Source: Novosphingobium sp.
GTDB taxonomy: Bacteria; Pseudomonadota; Alphaproteobacteria; Sphingomonadales; Sphingomonadaceae
Assembly: GCA_017745295.1 (NCBI GenBank)
Contig: JAGHZR010000005.1
Location: 1-64,000 of the forward strand
Direction: 5' to 3'
Length of the DNA: 64,000 bases
Under the pieces are notes generated by a model that saw nothing but the letters and a program-made list of their open reading frames with translations, did not search any database and was not told where the DNA came from. Shown one piece after another: positions 34,540 to 43,347 of the stretch (position 1 is the stretch's first letter; the number at the start of each line of letters is the position of its first letter). The position numbers and the translations under genes were made by a program.

Positions 34540-36024
34540 GTGACCATTCTTCACGATTCTCCGGGCATTCACGGTTTCCAGGGCCTCGTCCTCCCCGACC
34601 TTTCGCTGCGCGCCGGGGGAGAGCGCCTGTTCGCCGCCGCAACGCTTCCGGATATCGATCCCTGCCGGGGCGAGACATTCGCGGCGATCCCGCTCGCGTC
34701 TCCGGCCGATGTCGATCAGGTCGTCGAAGCCGCGTGTCGGGCATTTCGCGCGCCAGGTTGGCGCGGGCTGGCACCGCTGGCGCGCGAACGCCTGCTGCAC
34801 CGACTGGCCGATGCGATGGAGGCCGACCTGCCGCGTCTCGCCGCGCTGGAGGCGCTCGACACCGGCAAGCCCGTCGCCATCGTCGAGACGGTCGATATTC
34901 CGGCGGCGATCGCCTGGCTGCGCGTCTATGCGGGCTGGCCGTCCAAGCTGGCGGGCCGGGCCGGGACGCTTTCGGCGACGCCGGGCGAATACCACGTCTA
35001 TTCCCGCCGCGAGCCGGTCGGCGTGGTGGCGGCGATCACGCCGTGGAACTTCCCGCTGGTGCTGGCCATGTGGAAGATCGCCCCGGCTCTCGCGGCAGGC
35101 TGCACGGTCGTTCTCAAGCCCGCGCCCGAGACGCCGCTGAGCGCGCTGCGGCTGGTGGAACTGGCCCGGCAGGCGGGCTTGCCGGAGGGCGTGCTCGGCG
35201 TCGTCACCGGCGACGGCGCGACCGGCGCGGCGCTTGCCGCGCACCCCCGCGTGGCCAAAGTGGCCTTCACCGGCTCGACCGCGACCGGACAGGCGATCCT
35301 GGCCGCCTCGGTCCCGGACCTGAAGCGCGTGACGCTGGAACTGGGCGGTAAGTCCCCCTCGATCATCTGCGCCGATGCCGACCTTGCCGCCGCGATCCCG
35401 CAAGCGGCGATGGGCTGCTTCTTCAACTCGGGACAGGTCTGCTACGCGGGCACGCGGCTCTATGTGCACCGTTCGGTCTACGACGAAGTTCTGGAAGGTA
35501 TCGCCGCTGTCGGCAGCGCCCAGAAACTGGGACCGAGCGCCGACCGCGCCAGCCAGTTGGGACCGCTGATCAGCGCGCGCCAGCATGCCCGCGTTTCCGG
35601 CTTCGTTGAACGCGCCAGGGCAGCGGGGATCGAGGCCATGCCCTCCTCCGCCGCACTGCCGCAGCAGGGCTATTACCATGCTCCCACCGTGCTGCGGGAT
35701 GTTCCCGCCGATGCCGAAGTGATGCGCGAGGAAGTCTTCGGTCCGGTGCTCGCCACCGCGCCTTTCGACGATATCGAGGAAGCGATCGCAGCAGCCAACG
35801 ACAGCACATTCGGGCTCGCCGCCCATGTCTTCACCCGCGACCTCAGCCTCGCCCACAAGGCCGCCGCCGCGATCGAGGCCGGGACGGTCTTCGTCAACTG
35901 CGTGATGCTGGCCGACCCCGCCTTCCCCTTCGGCGGCATGAAGATGTCGGGCATTGGCCGCGAAAACGGCAGCGAAGTGCTGGACGCCTATCTGGAACCC
36001 AAGTCGGTGGTGATGGCCCTATGA
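34540..36024 (+). CDS. NAD(P)-dependent aldehyde dehydrogenase
   Basis: The product has 494 residues from GTG at 34540. The nucleotide-binding region is AITPWNFPLVLAMWKIAPAL, the general base Glu is in LELGGKSPS, and the nucleophile Cys is in FFNSGQVCYAGTR. The C-terminal motif is EEVFGPVLA. It oxidises an aldehyde to the acid, probably the one formed by P450 and alcohol dehydrogenase action. It starts 10 bp after the P450 and overlaps the next gene by 4 bp. Confidence 0.92.
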   Translation: MTILHDSPGIHGFQGLVLPDLSLRAGGERLFAAATLPDIDPCRGETFAAIPLASPADVDQVVEAACRAFRAPGWRGLAPLARERLLHRLADAMEADLPRLAALEALDTGKPVAIVETVDIPAAIAWLRVYAGWPSKLAGRAGTLSATPGEYHVYSRREPVGVVAAITPWNFPLVLAMWKIAPALAAGCTVVLKPAPETPLSALRLVELARQAGLPEGVLGVVTGDGATGAALAAHPRVAKVAFTGSTATGQAILAASVPDLKRVTLELGGKSPSIICADADLAAAIPQAAMGCFFNSGQVCYAGTRLYVHRSVYDEVLEGIAAVGSAQKLGPSADRASQLGPLISARQHARVSGFVERARAAGIEAMPSSAALPQQGYYHAPTVLRDVPADAEVMREEVFGPVLATAPFDDIEEAIAAANDSTFGLAAHVFTRDLSLAHKAAAAIEAGTVFVNCVMLADPAFPFGGMKMSGIGRENGSEVLDAYLEPKSVVMAL

Positions 36025-36437
36025 CCGGAACGACGCACACGGGATCGTGCCTTTGCGGCAAGGTCCGCTATGCCTTCGCGGGCGATCCGCTGCTGGTCGC
36101 GGTGTGCCACTGCCGCCATTGCCAGCGCCAGTCGGGCAGTGCCTTCTCACTGGTGCTCGCCGTCGGCGACGCGGCCTACAGCCAGCAGGGCGAGACCCGC
36201 GTCTTCGCCGACAAGGGCGAGAGCGGTCAGGCGGTCCTGCGCCATTTCTGCGAGAATTGCGGATCGCCGATCGTCTCGATTGCCGAGGCCATCCCGGGCC
36301 TGACCCTCATCAAGGGCGGCACCCTCGACGATCCCGGCCGCTGGACACCCAGCCTCGAAGCCTATTGCAACAGCAGCCTGCCCTGGATTCCTGCCGTGGC
36401 GAGCGAACGCCTCGCCCGTTCGAACATCGGAGAATGA
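36021..36437 (+). CDS. GFA-family (CENP-V/GFA) zinc protein
   Basis: This 138-residue protein has the complete Cys set of the GFA fold: SCLCGKVRY, CHCRHCQRQSGS and FCENCGSPIV. Members named glutathione-dependent formaldehyde-activating enzymes have no firmly established activity, but they recur in catabolic operons. The ATGA overlap with the ALDH, and the same overlap with the SDR downstream, show strong co-translation. It may handle a reactive aldehyde released in the pathway; that is inference. Confidence 0.85.
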   Translation: MTGTTHTGSCLCGKVRYAFAGDPLLVAVCHCRHCQRQSGSAFSLVLAVGDAAYSQQGETRVFADKGESGQAVLRHFCENCGSPIVSIAEAIPGLTLIKGGTLDDPGRWTPSLEAYCNSSLPWIPAVASERLARSNIGE

Positions 36438-37240
36438 CCATGCCGACACCGCCCCTCGACCTGACCGGCAAGATTGCCTGGGTGACCGGCGCGGCCTCCG
36501 GGATCGGCCGCGAAACCGCGCTGACGCTGGCCCGCCACGGCGCGACGGTGATTGCCGGCGATCTCGACATCAACGGCGCGCGCGCGACCGCGGAAACCTG
36601 CGGCGGCGATGCCGTGGCGCTGGCGCAGGACGTCAGCCAGGAAGCCGCCTGGGCCGCCTGCGCGCAAGTGGTGGGCGAGCGGTTCGGTCGGCTCGACGTG
36701 CTGGTGAACAATGCGGGCATCATGATGTCGCGGCCGTTTTCCGAAGCGCCGGTGGAGATGCTGCGCCGCCAGAGCCGCATCAATGTGGAGAGCGTCTATA
36801 TCGGCATGCAGACGGCCGAGCCGCTGATGAAGGCGGCTATCGCCAAAGGCGCGAGCAGCGCATCGATCGTCAATGTCGCCTCGATCTACGGCAAGGTCGC
36901 GGGTGCTCAGTTCGCCGCCTATAGTGCCACCAAGGGCGCGGTGCGGGCGCTCAGCAAGGCGGTGGCCTACGAATGGGCGGCAAGCGGCATTCGCGTGAAC
37001 TGCGTATTACCGGGGCCGGTCCAGACCAACCTCGGCTCAGACTGGGATCCGCCGCGCGATGCCGAGGGCAATGCGATCGCGCCAGAAGTGGCGCTGGCGG
37101 CCTGGGCATCGCTGATTCCGATGAAGCGCCTTGGCATTGCAGGTGATATTGCACCGATGATCGCGTTCCTCGCCAGCGATGCCGCCGCTTTCGTGACCGG
37201 CGCCGAATTCGTTGCCGATGGCGGTTACACGGCAACCTGA
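36434..37240 (+). CDS. SDR-family oxidoreductase
   Basis: The product has 268 residues, from the ATG at 36434 or the nearby ATG at 36440. It shows TGAASGIGRE, DLDING at the cofactor-selecting position (Asp, suggesting NAD), NNAG, the active Ser in VNVASIYG and YSATK. The C-terminus ends with the FVADGGYTAT pattern of classical SDRs. It probably oxidises a secondary alcohol within the P450 operon. Confidence 0.9.
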   Translation: MTMPTPPLDLTGKIAWVTGAASGIGRETALTLARHGATVIAGDLDINGARATAETCGGDAVALAQDVSQEAAWAACAQVVGERFGRLDVLVNNAGIMMSRPFSEAPVEMLRRQSRINVESVYIGMQTAEPLMKAAIAKGASSASIVNVASIYGKVAGAQFAAYSATKGAVRALSKAVAYEWAASGIRVNCVLPGPVQTNLGSDWDPPRDAEGNAIAPEVALAAWASLIPMKRLGIAGDIAPMIAFLASDAAAFVTGAEFVADGGYTAT

Positions 37241-37253
37241 GGAGTCCGTCATC

Positions 37254-38357
37254 ATGGAAACGCGCGCAGCCATCGCCCGTGAGGCGCACGGCGACTTCAC
37301 CCTTGAAACGATCGAACTGGCGGAACCCTGCGCGGGCGAAGTGCGCGTACGGATCGCCGGTGTCGGCCTGTGCCATACCGACCTGATCGCCCGCGACCAG
37401 TTCATCCCGATCCCGCTTCCCGCCGTGCTGGGCCACGAAGGCGCGGGCGTGGTCGAGGCGATCGGCGCGGGCGTAACCAAAGTTTCCGTGGGAGACCGGG
37501 TGGTTCTGGGCTTCTCCAGCTGCGGCCATTGCCCCCGCTGCGAGGAGCACCTGCCTTCCTACTGCCGCGAATTTCCGGTGCTGAACTATGCCGGTGCGCG
37601 CGGGGACGGCAGCACGCCCGTCAGCATCGGCGGCGCGCCGGTCTCGGCGAATTTCTTCGGCCAGTCGTCCTTCGCCGCCCATGCCCTGACGCACGAGCGC
37701 AATCTCGTGCGGATCGCGGCGGAAGACGTGCCGCTGGAACTGCTCGGGCCGCTGGGCTGCGGCTTCCAGACCGGCGCGGGCGGCGTCATGCGCTCGCTGG
37801 CCTGTCCCGCCGGTTCGACGATCGCGATCTTCGGCGGCGGCCCGGTAGGCCTTGCCGCCGTGATGGGCGCGGTGGTGCAGGGCTGTGCGACGATCATTCT
37901 GGTCGAACCTTTCGCCGCACGCCGCGACATGGCGCTGTCTCTGGGCGCTACCCATGTCATCGATCCCCAAGCGGGCGAGGTCGGCGCAGCGATCCGCGCG
38001 ATCCTGCCGGACGGGGTAGAATTCGCTTTCGAAACCAGCGGCCGGGAAGCGGTCGTGGAGACCGCCCTCGCTGCCCTTTCCAGCCATGGCCTGCTCGGAC
38101 TGGTCGGGGTTCCGCCTCACCCCGAGAGCAGCCTGTCGATCAACCTCGCCGCGCTCATCACTTACGGCCACCGCATCCACGGCATCGTCGAGGGGGACAG
38201 CGATCTCGACACGTTCATCCCGCAACTGGTCGAGCTTTACCGGGCGGGCCGCTTCCCGTTCGACAAGCTGATCCGGACGTTCCCGCTGGACCACATCAAC
38301 GAGGCCGTCGCGGCCCAATTACGGGGCGAATGCATCAAGGCCGTGCTGATCCCCTGA
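37254..38357 (+). CDS. Zinc-dependent alcohol dehydrogenase, aryl-alcohol (XylB/AreB) type
   Basis: The ATG at 37254 gives 367 residues. Catalytic zinc ligands are in GLCHTDLIARD and GHEGAGVVE, and Cys in GPLGCGFQTGAG. The structural zinc cluster is SSCGHCPRCEEHLPSYC. The Rossmann loop is IFGGGPVGLAAVMGA. The closest recognised type is benzyl/aryl-alcohol dehydrogenase. It should convert a primary alcohol to the aldehyde for the ALDH upstream. It is the last gene of the plus operon and converges with the minus operon, leaving 15 bp between stops and no obvious terminator. Confidence 0.9.
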   Translation: METRAAIAREAHGDFTLETIELAEPCAGEVRVRIAGVGLCHTDLIARDQFIPIPLPAVLGHEGAGVVEAIGAGVTKVSVGDRVVLGFSSCGHCPRCEEHLPSYCREFPVLNYAGARGDGSTPVSIGGAPVSANFFGQSSFAAHALTHERNLVRIAAEDVPLELLGPLGCGFQTGAGGVMRSLACPAGSTIAIFGGGPVGLAAVMGAVVQGCATIILVEPFAARRDMALSLGATHVIDPQAGEVGAAIRAILPDGVEFAFETSGREAVVETALAALSSHGLLGLVGVPPHPESSLSINLAALITYGHRIHGIVEGDSDLDTFIPQLVELYRAGRFPFDKLIRTFPLDHINEAVAAQLRGECIKAVLIP

Positions 38358-38372
38358 GCGCTGCGGGCCTGC

Positions 38373-39350
38373 CTATCGTTCCGACGGGATATGCATGACC
38401 ACTCGGCCGAGGCGTCCGCGTTCTTCGGCGCGCGTGTGGGCTGCAGCCACATCCGAGAAAGAAAACCCGGCATCGATGGGCGTGTAGAGCTGGCCCTGTT
38501 CGGCCAGCTTCAGCAGGTCCGCGATGAGGCGATAATTCGCAGGCTCGCTAATGACGGCGCCCAGCAGGCAACCGATAACCGAAAGGCGCCGCCTGAGGAC
38601 GAAGCCCGCATCAAGAGGTTCGTGCCAGCCGCCGAACACGCCGATCAGAACCGCCTTGCCGCCGTCGCGCAGGGTCTTCAGCCCGTCCGACAGGGCCGGT
38701 CCTCCGACATTGTCGATCAGAAGATCGACCTTGCGCCCGCCGAGCAGGTTCAGAACCTGTTCGCTCGCAGGTTCCCCGGTCGTGACGATGCCATCGCTGA
38801 GGCCATGTTGGCGCAGTGTGTCCAGCACGCTCCGATTGGTGCCGGTGCCGATCACGCGGGCACCGGCGCGCGCTGCGAGTTGGACGGCCGCCAGCCCCAC
38901 CCCGCCGCCCGCTCCGGTAATCAGAACGGTCTTGCCCGCGCCATCCTCCAACCCGGCGAGCTTCAGGGCATGCGCGGCGGTACCGGGGCCGCAGGGAATG
39001 GTCGCGGCCACGTCTGCGTCCAGCCCCGGCGGAATCGCCCAGCATTGACCGGCCGGAACGGCGCGCAGTTCCGCGTGCGAGCCTGTGAAGCCGAACGTGG
39101 CGACCCGGTCTCCGACAGCGAAGCCGCTGACGGCAGGGCCGAGCGCTACCACCGTACCGGCGGCGGCATAGCCGATGACATGGTCCCGCTCGAACGGGCC
39201 TGCGGTGCGCCGCGAAACCAGATCTCCGCCTTCGATGCTGATGGCCTCGATGCGCACGAGCACTTCGCCGGGTCCGGCAACGGGATCCGGAATTTCCGCG
39301 ATTTCGAACTGTTCCGGTCCGCCGGAACCACGCAGCAGTGCGGCCTTCAT
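38373..39350 (-). CDS. Zinc-free MDR/quinone oxidoreductase
   Basis: This 325-residue medium-chain reductase lacks zinc ligands. The quinone-oxidoreductase pattern is PGEVLVRIEAISIEGGDL, ITGAGGGVGLAAVQLAARAG and DLLIDNVGG. It is the last gene of the lyase operon (9 bp after the ligase). Enzymes of this group reduce quinones or the double bond of enones, so here it might reduce an unsaturated ketone intermediate. Confidence 0.85.
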   Translation of the reverse strand: MKAALLRGSGGPEQFEIAEIPDPVAGPGEVLVRIEAISIEGGDLVSRRTAGPFERDHVIGYAAAGTVVALGPAVSGFAVGDRVATFGFTGSHAELRAVPAGQCWAIPPGLDADVAATIPCGPGTAAHALKLAGLEDGAGKTVLITGAGGGVGLAAVQLAARAGARVIGTGTNRSVLDTLRQHGLSDGIVTTGEPASEQVLNLLGGRKVDLLIDNVGGPALSDGLKTLRDGGKAVLIGVFGGWHEPLDAGFVLRRRLSVIGCLLGAVISEPANYRLIADLLKLAEQGQLYTPIDAGFSFSDVAAAHTRAEERGRLGRVVMHIPSER

Positions 39351-39359
39351 CCTTGCCTC

Positions 39360-40847
39360 CTATCCTCGCAATTCGCGCCGCAGGATCTTGCCGGTCGGCG
39401 TCTTGGGCAGGTCGTCCAGCATGGCGATGATGCGCGGCACCTTGTAGGCGGCCAGATGAGACCGGCAGAAGGCGATGAGGTCCTGCTCGTCCAGCGTGGC
39501 GCCCTTGCGCAGGCTGATGACCGCTTTCACCGTCTCGCCGCGATAGGCGTCCGGTGCCCCGACCACGGCGGCTTCGCGGATCGCAGGGTGGGCGTAGAGG
39601 ACATCCTCCACCTCGCGCGGCCAGACCTTGAAGCCGGACGCCACGATCATGTCCTTTTTGCGGTCGATCAGGTAGATCCAGCCCTGGTCGTCCATCACGC
39701 CGATGTCCCCGGAGCGGAAGCCGTCGCCGCACATGGCCTCGCCCGTCGCCTCGGGCGCCTGCCAGTATTCGTGGACGACGCTGGGACCGGCTACTGCGAT
39801 CTCTCCCGCTTCGCCCGGTGCACAGCGCTGGCCCCGTTCGTCGAGGATGAGCACCGTGGTGCCCGGCACGGCCTTGCCGGTGGACAGAGCGCCACTGGCG
39901 GGGTCGACCGGCGCCTCCGGCGCTTCCGGGCAGGCGATGACCGGCGCCACCGTCTCGGTAAGGCCATAGACATTGCGCAGGGTTACGCCTGTCGCTTCCC
40001 GGAACCGGTCCCGCAGGGCCGGTGCCACGGGCGCGCCGCCGGAAAAGACCGTCCGCAGGCTCGCCACCCGCTCCGGCGCGAAAGCAGGCGTCTCGATCAG
40101 CGCGACAAGCGCCGTCACTGCCGCGACCGTGAAGGTCGGCCGGTGCCGTTCGATCGCCTCCAGCACCGCTTCGGCCTGAAAGCGATAAGTCAGGATCAGC
40201 GGTGCCCGGGCCGCTAGTGCCGCACCGATATGGCCGCTAAGGCCGGTCACATGAAACAGCGGCGCAGCGGCAAGGATCGGCTCTCCGGGCTGGAGATCGG
40301 CGGCGGTCCGGTAGAACTCCGCGCCTGCCAGCAGATTGGCGTGGCTGATTACTGCTCCCTTGGGCTTGCCGGTGGTGCCGGAAGTATAGACCAGCATCAG
40401 CGGGTCGCGCGGGCGCGCGGCGAACGGAGCGACTTGCGCCGATTGCGGGAAAGTCCCCCCCTCTCCAACCGTGAAGCGCACTAGGCCAGACAACGCATCG
40501 CCGAGCACATCCTGCGCATGGCTTGGTTCGCAGACCACGGCGCGAGGCGTGCAGTCGGCAACCACCCGCTCCACTTCCGCCGTCCGGTACATCGGGTTGA
40601 TCGGCACGGTGACCACCCCGGCCTTGGCCGCCCCCAGCAAGGCGACGAGGAATTCGGGCACGTTCTGGAGGCAGAGCAGCATGCGCTCGCCCGGAGCAAT
40701 CCCGGCCTCGGCCAGAGCGGCGGCGAAACCGTCGCTCTGGCCGTCAAGCCAGCGAAAGCTGCGGCTTTCCCCGCGATAGAAGATCGCGGGGGCGTCCGCG
40801 TCCAGCGCGAGCGCCGCCGCCAGCAGGTCGATCAGCGAAGGCATCAT
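39360..40847 (-). CDS. AMP-forming acyl/aryl-CoA ligase
   Basis: The product has 495 residues. The motifs are MLVYTSGTTGKPKGAVISH, NVYGLTETVAPVIA, FRSGDIGVMDDQGWIYLIDR and the C-terminal LPKTPTGKILRRELRG. It is a class I ligase of medium length, of the type acting on aromatic or medium-chain acids. It lies 7 bp after the ALDH in the lyase operon, so its substrate is probably the acid formed by that ALDH. Confidence 0.9.
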   Translation of the reverse strand: MMPSLIDLLAAALALDADAPAIFYRGESRSFRWLDGQSDGFAAALAEAGIAPGERMLLCLQNVPEFLVALLGAAKAGVVTVPINPMYRTAEVERVVADCTPRAVVCEPSHAQDVLGDALSGLVRFTVGEGGTFPQSAQVAPFAARPRDPLMLVYTSGTTGKPKGAVISHANLLAGAEFYRTAADLQPGEPILAAAPLFHVTGLSGHIGAALAARAPLILTYRFQAEAVLEAIERHRPTFTVAAVTALVALIETPAFAPERVASLRTVFSGGAPVAPALRDRFREATGVTLRNVYGLTETVAPVIACPEAPEAPVDPASGALSTGKAVPGTTVLILDERGQRCAPGEAGEIAVAGPSVVHEYWQAPEATGEAMCGDGFRSGDIGVMDDQGWIYLIDRKKDMIVASGFKVWPREVEDVLYAHPAIREAAVVGAPDAYRGETVKAVISLRKGATLDEQDLIAFCRSHLAAYKVPRIIAMLDDLPKTPTGKILRRELRG

Positions 40848-40854
40848 CCGCCCG

Positions 40855-42282
40855 TCAGCCCTGTGCCGCCGCGCCCATCACGGCCTTTACCTCCAGGAAG
40901 TCTCCGAAGGCATGGGCGCCCCATTCGCGGCCGTTGCCCGATTGCTTATAGCCGCCGAACGGTGCGGTCAGATCGAGTTCCGGGTAATTGAGATAGACCT
41001 GCCCGGCGCGCAGGCGACCCGCGACGGCCTCGGCTTCGGGGCCTGTCCCCTGCACATAAGCGGCAAGCCCGTAAGGCGTATCGTTGGCGATGGCGATCGC
41101 CTGCTCCTCGTCCTCGTAACCGAGGATGGTGAGCACCGGGCCGAAGATTTCCTCGCGCGCGATCGTCATGTTGTTGGTGACATCGGCAAACACGGTGGGC
41201 TTCACGTAGTAGCCCTCGTCGAGCTGATCGGGCTTGCCGGGGCCACCGCCGACAAGCGACGCGCCTTCGGCGATGCCCGCCTCGATCAGACGCTGGATCT
41301 TGTTCCATTGCACTTCGCTGACCACCGGGCCCAGCTTGGCATTGCTTTCCGGCCGCCCGACCGTCTGCTCGGCCAGCGTCTCGGCAGCGATGGCCTTGGC
41401 TTCGGCCATGCGCGCGTGCTGGACCAGCATGCGCGAGGGCGCGTTGCAGGACTGGCCGGAATTGACCATCATCGCCGCGACCCCGCCGGAAACGGCAGCC
41501 TTCAGATCGGCGGAAGGCAGCACGATGTTCGCGGACTTGCCGCCGAGTTCCTGATGAACGCGCTTCACCGTAGCGGCAGCGGCGCGGGCGACTTCAACAC
41601 CGGCGCGGGTCGATCCGGTGAAGGACATCATGTCGACATCGGGATGGGCCGAAAGCGCCGCCCCCACGCCCAGCCCATCGCCGTGGACGAGATTGAAGAC
41701 ACCGGCCGGAACGCCTGCCTCCGCCATGATCTCGGCGAAGATCTGGCCGGTGAAGGGCGCGACCTCGGAGGGCTTGAGGACCATCGTGCAGCCCACCGCA
41801 ATGGCCGGGGCGACCTTGCAGGCGATCTGGTTGAGCGGCCAGTTCCACGGCGTGATGAAGCCGCAGACGCCGACCGGCTCCTTGACGAGGCGCGTGGAGC
41901 CGGTCTGCTCGCTGAACCTGTAGCTGTCGAGCAATTGCCGGGCGATCTGGAGATGGCCGATGCCGATGGGCACTTGCGCGGCGCTGGCAAGCCAGGCGGG
42001 CGCGCCCATCTCGGCCGTGACGGCAGCCGCGAGGTCGTCGGCGCGCTTCTGGTAGACGGCGATGATCGCGTCCAGCAGTTCGCCGCGTTCCTGCACGCTA
42101 CTGCGGGAATAGCTGTCGAAGGCGCGCCGCGCGGCGGCGACGGCGGCATCGACGTCAGCCTGTCCGCCCAGCGCGACTTTCCCGGCGATACCGGCGTCGG
42201 CGGGGTTGGTGACGTCGATCACCCGGGAGGTCGAAGGGGCGACCCAGCGGCCGTCGATATAGAATGTCAGTGCCTCGCGCAT
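40855..42282 (-). CDS. Aldehyde dehydrogenase
   Basis: The product has 475 residues. It has FITPWNWPLNQIACKVAPAI, a Glu in HQELGGKSANI and the nucleophile in MVNSGQSCNAPSR, with REEIFGPVLTILGY and FGGYKQSGNGREWG closing the fold. It is placed between the zinc dehydrogenase and the CoA ligase in the lyase operon, as expected for oxidation of aldehydes released by the lyase. Confidence 0.92.
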   Translation of the reverse strand: MREALTFYIDGRWVAPSTSRVIDVTNPADAGIAGKVALGGQADVDAAVAAARRAFDSYSRSSVQERGELLDAIIAVYQKRADDLAAAVTAEMGAPAWLASAAQVPIGIGHLQIARQLLDSYRFSEQTGSTRLVKEPVGVCGFITPWNWPLNQIACKVAPAIAVGCTMVLKPSEVAPFTGQIFAEIMAEAGVPAGVFNLVHGDGLGVGAALSAHPDVDMMSFTGSTRAGVEVARAAAATVKRVHQELGGKSANIVLPSADLKAAVSGGVAAMMVNSGQSCNAPSRMLVQHARMAEAKAIAAETLAEQTVGRPESNAKLGPVVSEVQWNKIQRLIEAGIAEGASLVGGGPGKPDQLDEGYYVKPTVFADVTNNMTIAREEIFGPVLTILGYEDEEQAIAIANDTPYGLAAYVQGTGPEAEAVAGRLRAGQVYLNYPELDLTAPFGGYKQSGNGREWGAHAFGDFLEVKAVMGAAAQG

Positions 42283-42294
42283 GGCTCTCTCCTG

Positions 42295-43347
42295 TTATGC
42301 CTTTACCATCATCTTGACCTGTTCCCCGCCCGCTGTCAGCGCGGCGAAAGCCCGGTCGACTTGTGTGAGCGTCGTTTCGCCGGTCAGCATCGGAGCCAGC
42401 GCTTCGGGCCGGGCGCAGATCATCGCGAAAGCCTCCGCGAATTCCTGCGGGGAATAGGCGAAGACGAAGCGCAGCTGGATCGACTTCTGGATCAGCAATG
42501 CCGGTTCGATCGCATCGGTTTCCATGCAGACCCCGGCCACGATGACCGTCGCCGCGACCGGCGCGGCTTCGGCGATGGCGGTGAGCATGCCGGGCTTGCC
42601 GACGCATTCGAACAGCACGGCGCGTCTGGTGGTTCCGGACGCCGCCGCCATCGTATCGGACAGGCCGATGTGAAGGTCATGGCCGCGCCACCATTCGGTG
42701 CTGGCCGCGCCGTCGGGAGCGATCACCGCGTCCGCGCCAAGTCTTTCCGCCATGGCCCGGCGCGCCGGGACGGGATCTATGGCCAGCACCGGCCCGAGCC
42801 CCAGAGCCTTGAGCCGGGCGATGATGAACAGCCCCACCGGCCCGCAGCCATAGACCGCAAAGGCACAATCCTTGTCCGCGCCGGACTGGTTTACCGCATG
42901 GACCGCGACGGCAAGCGGCTCGGTCATGGCGGCGACTTCGGTCGGCACCTGATCGGGCACCGCGATCAGCGCGTCCCGTTGCAGCAGCATCCGCTCCGCG
43001 AAAGCGCCGTTGTAGCGGTTCGAATAGCCGATCAGCGCGAGGCCGTCGGCATCGACGAGAAAGGGTTGGGCGACGACCCGCTGGCCGACCGGAAGACCGG
43101 CGACCGGCTCCAGCAGCGCGGCGCAGAACTCGTGGCCCATCACCACCGGCCGGTCCGGGTCCATGAAGCCGCAGAACCCGGCACGGTGGAGGAGATTGCA
43201 GAGGTGATCGCCGTGGTCGCGGGCGTGAAGATCGCTGCCGCAGACCCCGCACGCGAGCGGCGCGACCAGAACCTGTCCCGCAGCGGCGACGGGTTCCGGC
43301 ACGTCCTCGACGGTCATCCTGCCCTTGTGGAGGACCGCTGCCTTCAC
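42295..43347 (-). CDS. Zinc-dependent (2,3-butanediol/sorbitol-type) dehydrogenase
   Basis: It starts with GTG at 43347, overlapping the lyase stop (GTGA). The frame is open further upstream, but only as antisense/out-of-frame lyase sequence. The 350-residue protein has catalytic zinc ligands in ACGVCGSDLHARDHGD and MGHEFCAALLEP, and a Rossmann loop VYGCGPVGLFII. The four-Cys structural zinc lobe is absent. Family members oxidise vicinal diols or acyloins (butanediol, sorbitol, threonine). Next to a benzaldehyde-lyase-like enzyme, oxidation of a diol to an acyloin is an attractive role; this is inference. Confidence 0.85.
   Translation of the reverse strand: MKAAVLHKGRMTVEDVPEPVAAAGQVLVAPLACGVCGSDLHARDHGDHLCNLLHRAGFCGFMDPDRPVVMGHEFCAALLEPVAGLPVGQRVVAQPFLVDADGLALIGYSNRYNGAFAERMLLQRDALIAVPDQVPTEVAAMTEPLAVAVHAVNQSGADKDCAFAVYGCGPVGLFIIARLKALGLGPVLAIDPVPARRAMAERLGADAVIAPDGAASTEWWRGHDLHIGLSDTMAAASGTTRRAVLFECVGKPGMLTAIAEAAPVAATVIVAGVCMETDAIEPALLIQKSIQLRFVFAYSPQEFAEAFAMICARPEALAPMLTGETTLTQVDRAFAALTAGGEQVKMMVKA

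Noticed and set aside
38391..40217. 608-residue plus-strand open frame
   Set aside because: It is antisense to the quinone oxidoreductase and CoA ligase; no domain is recognisable.
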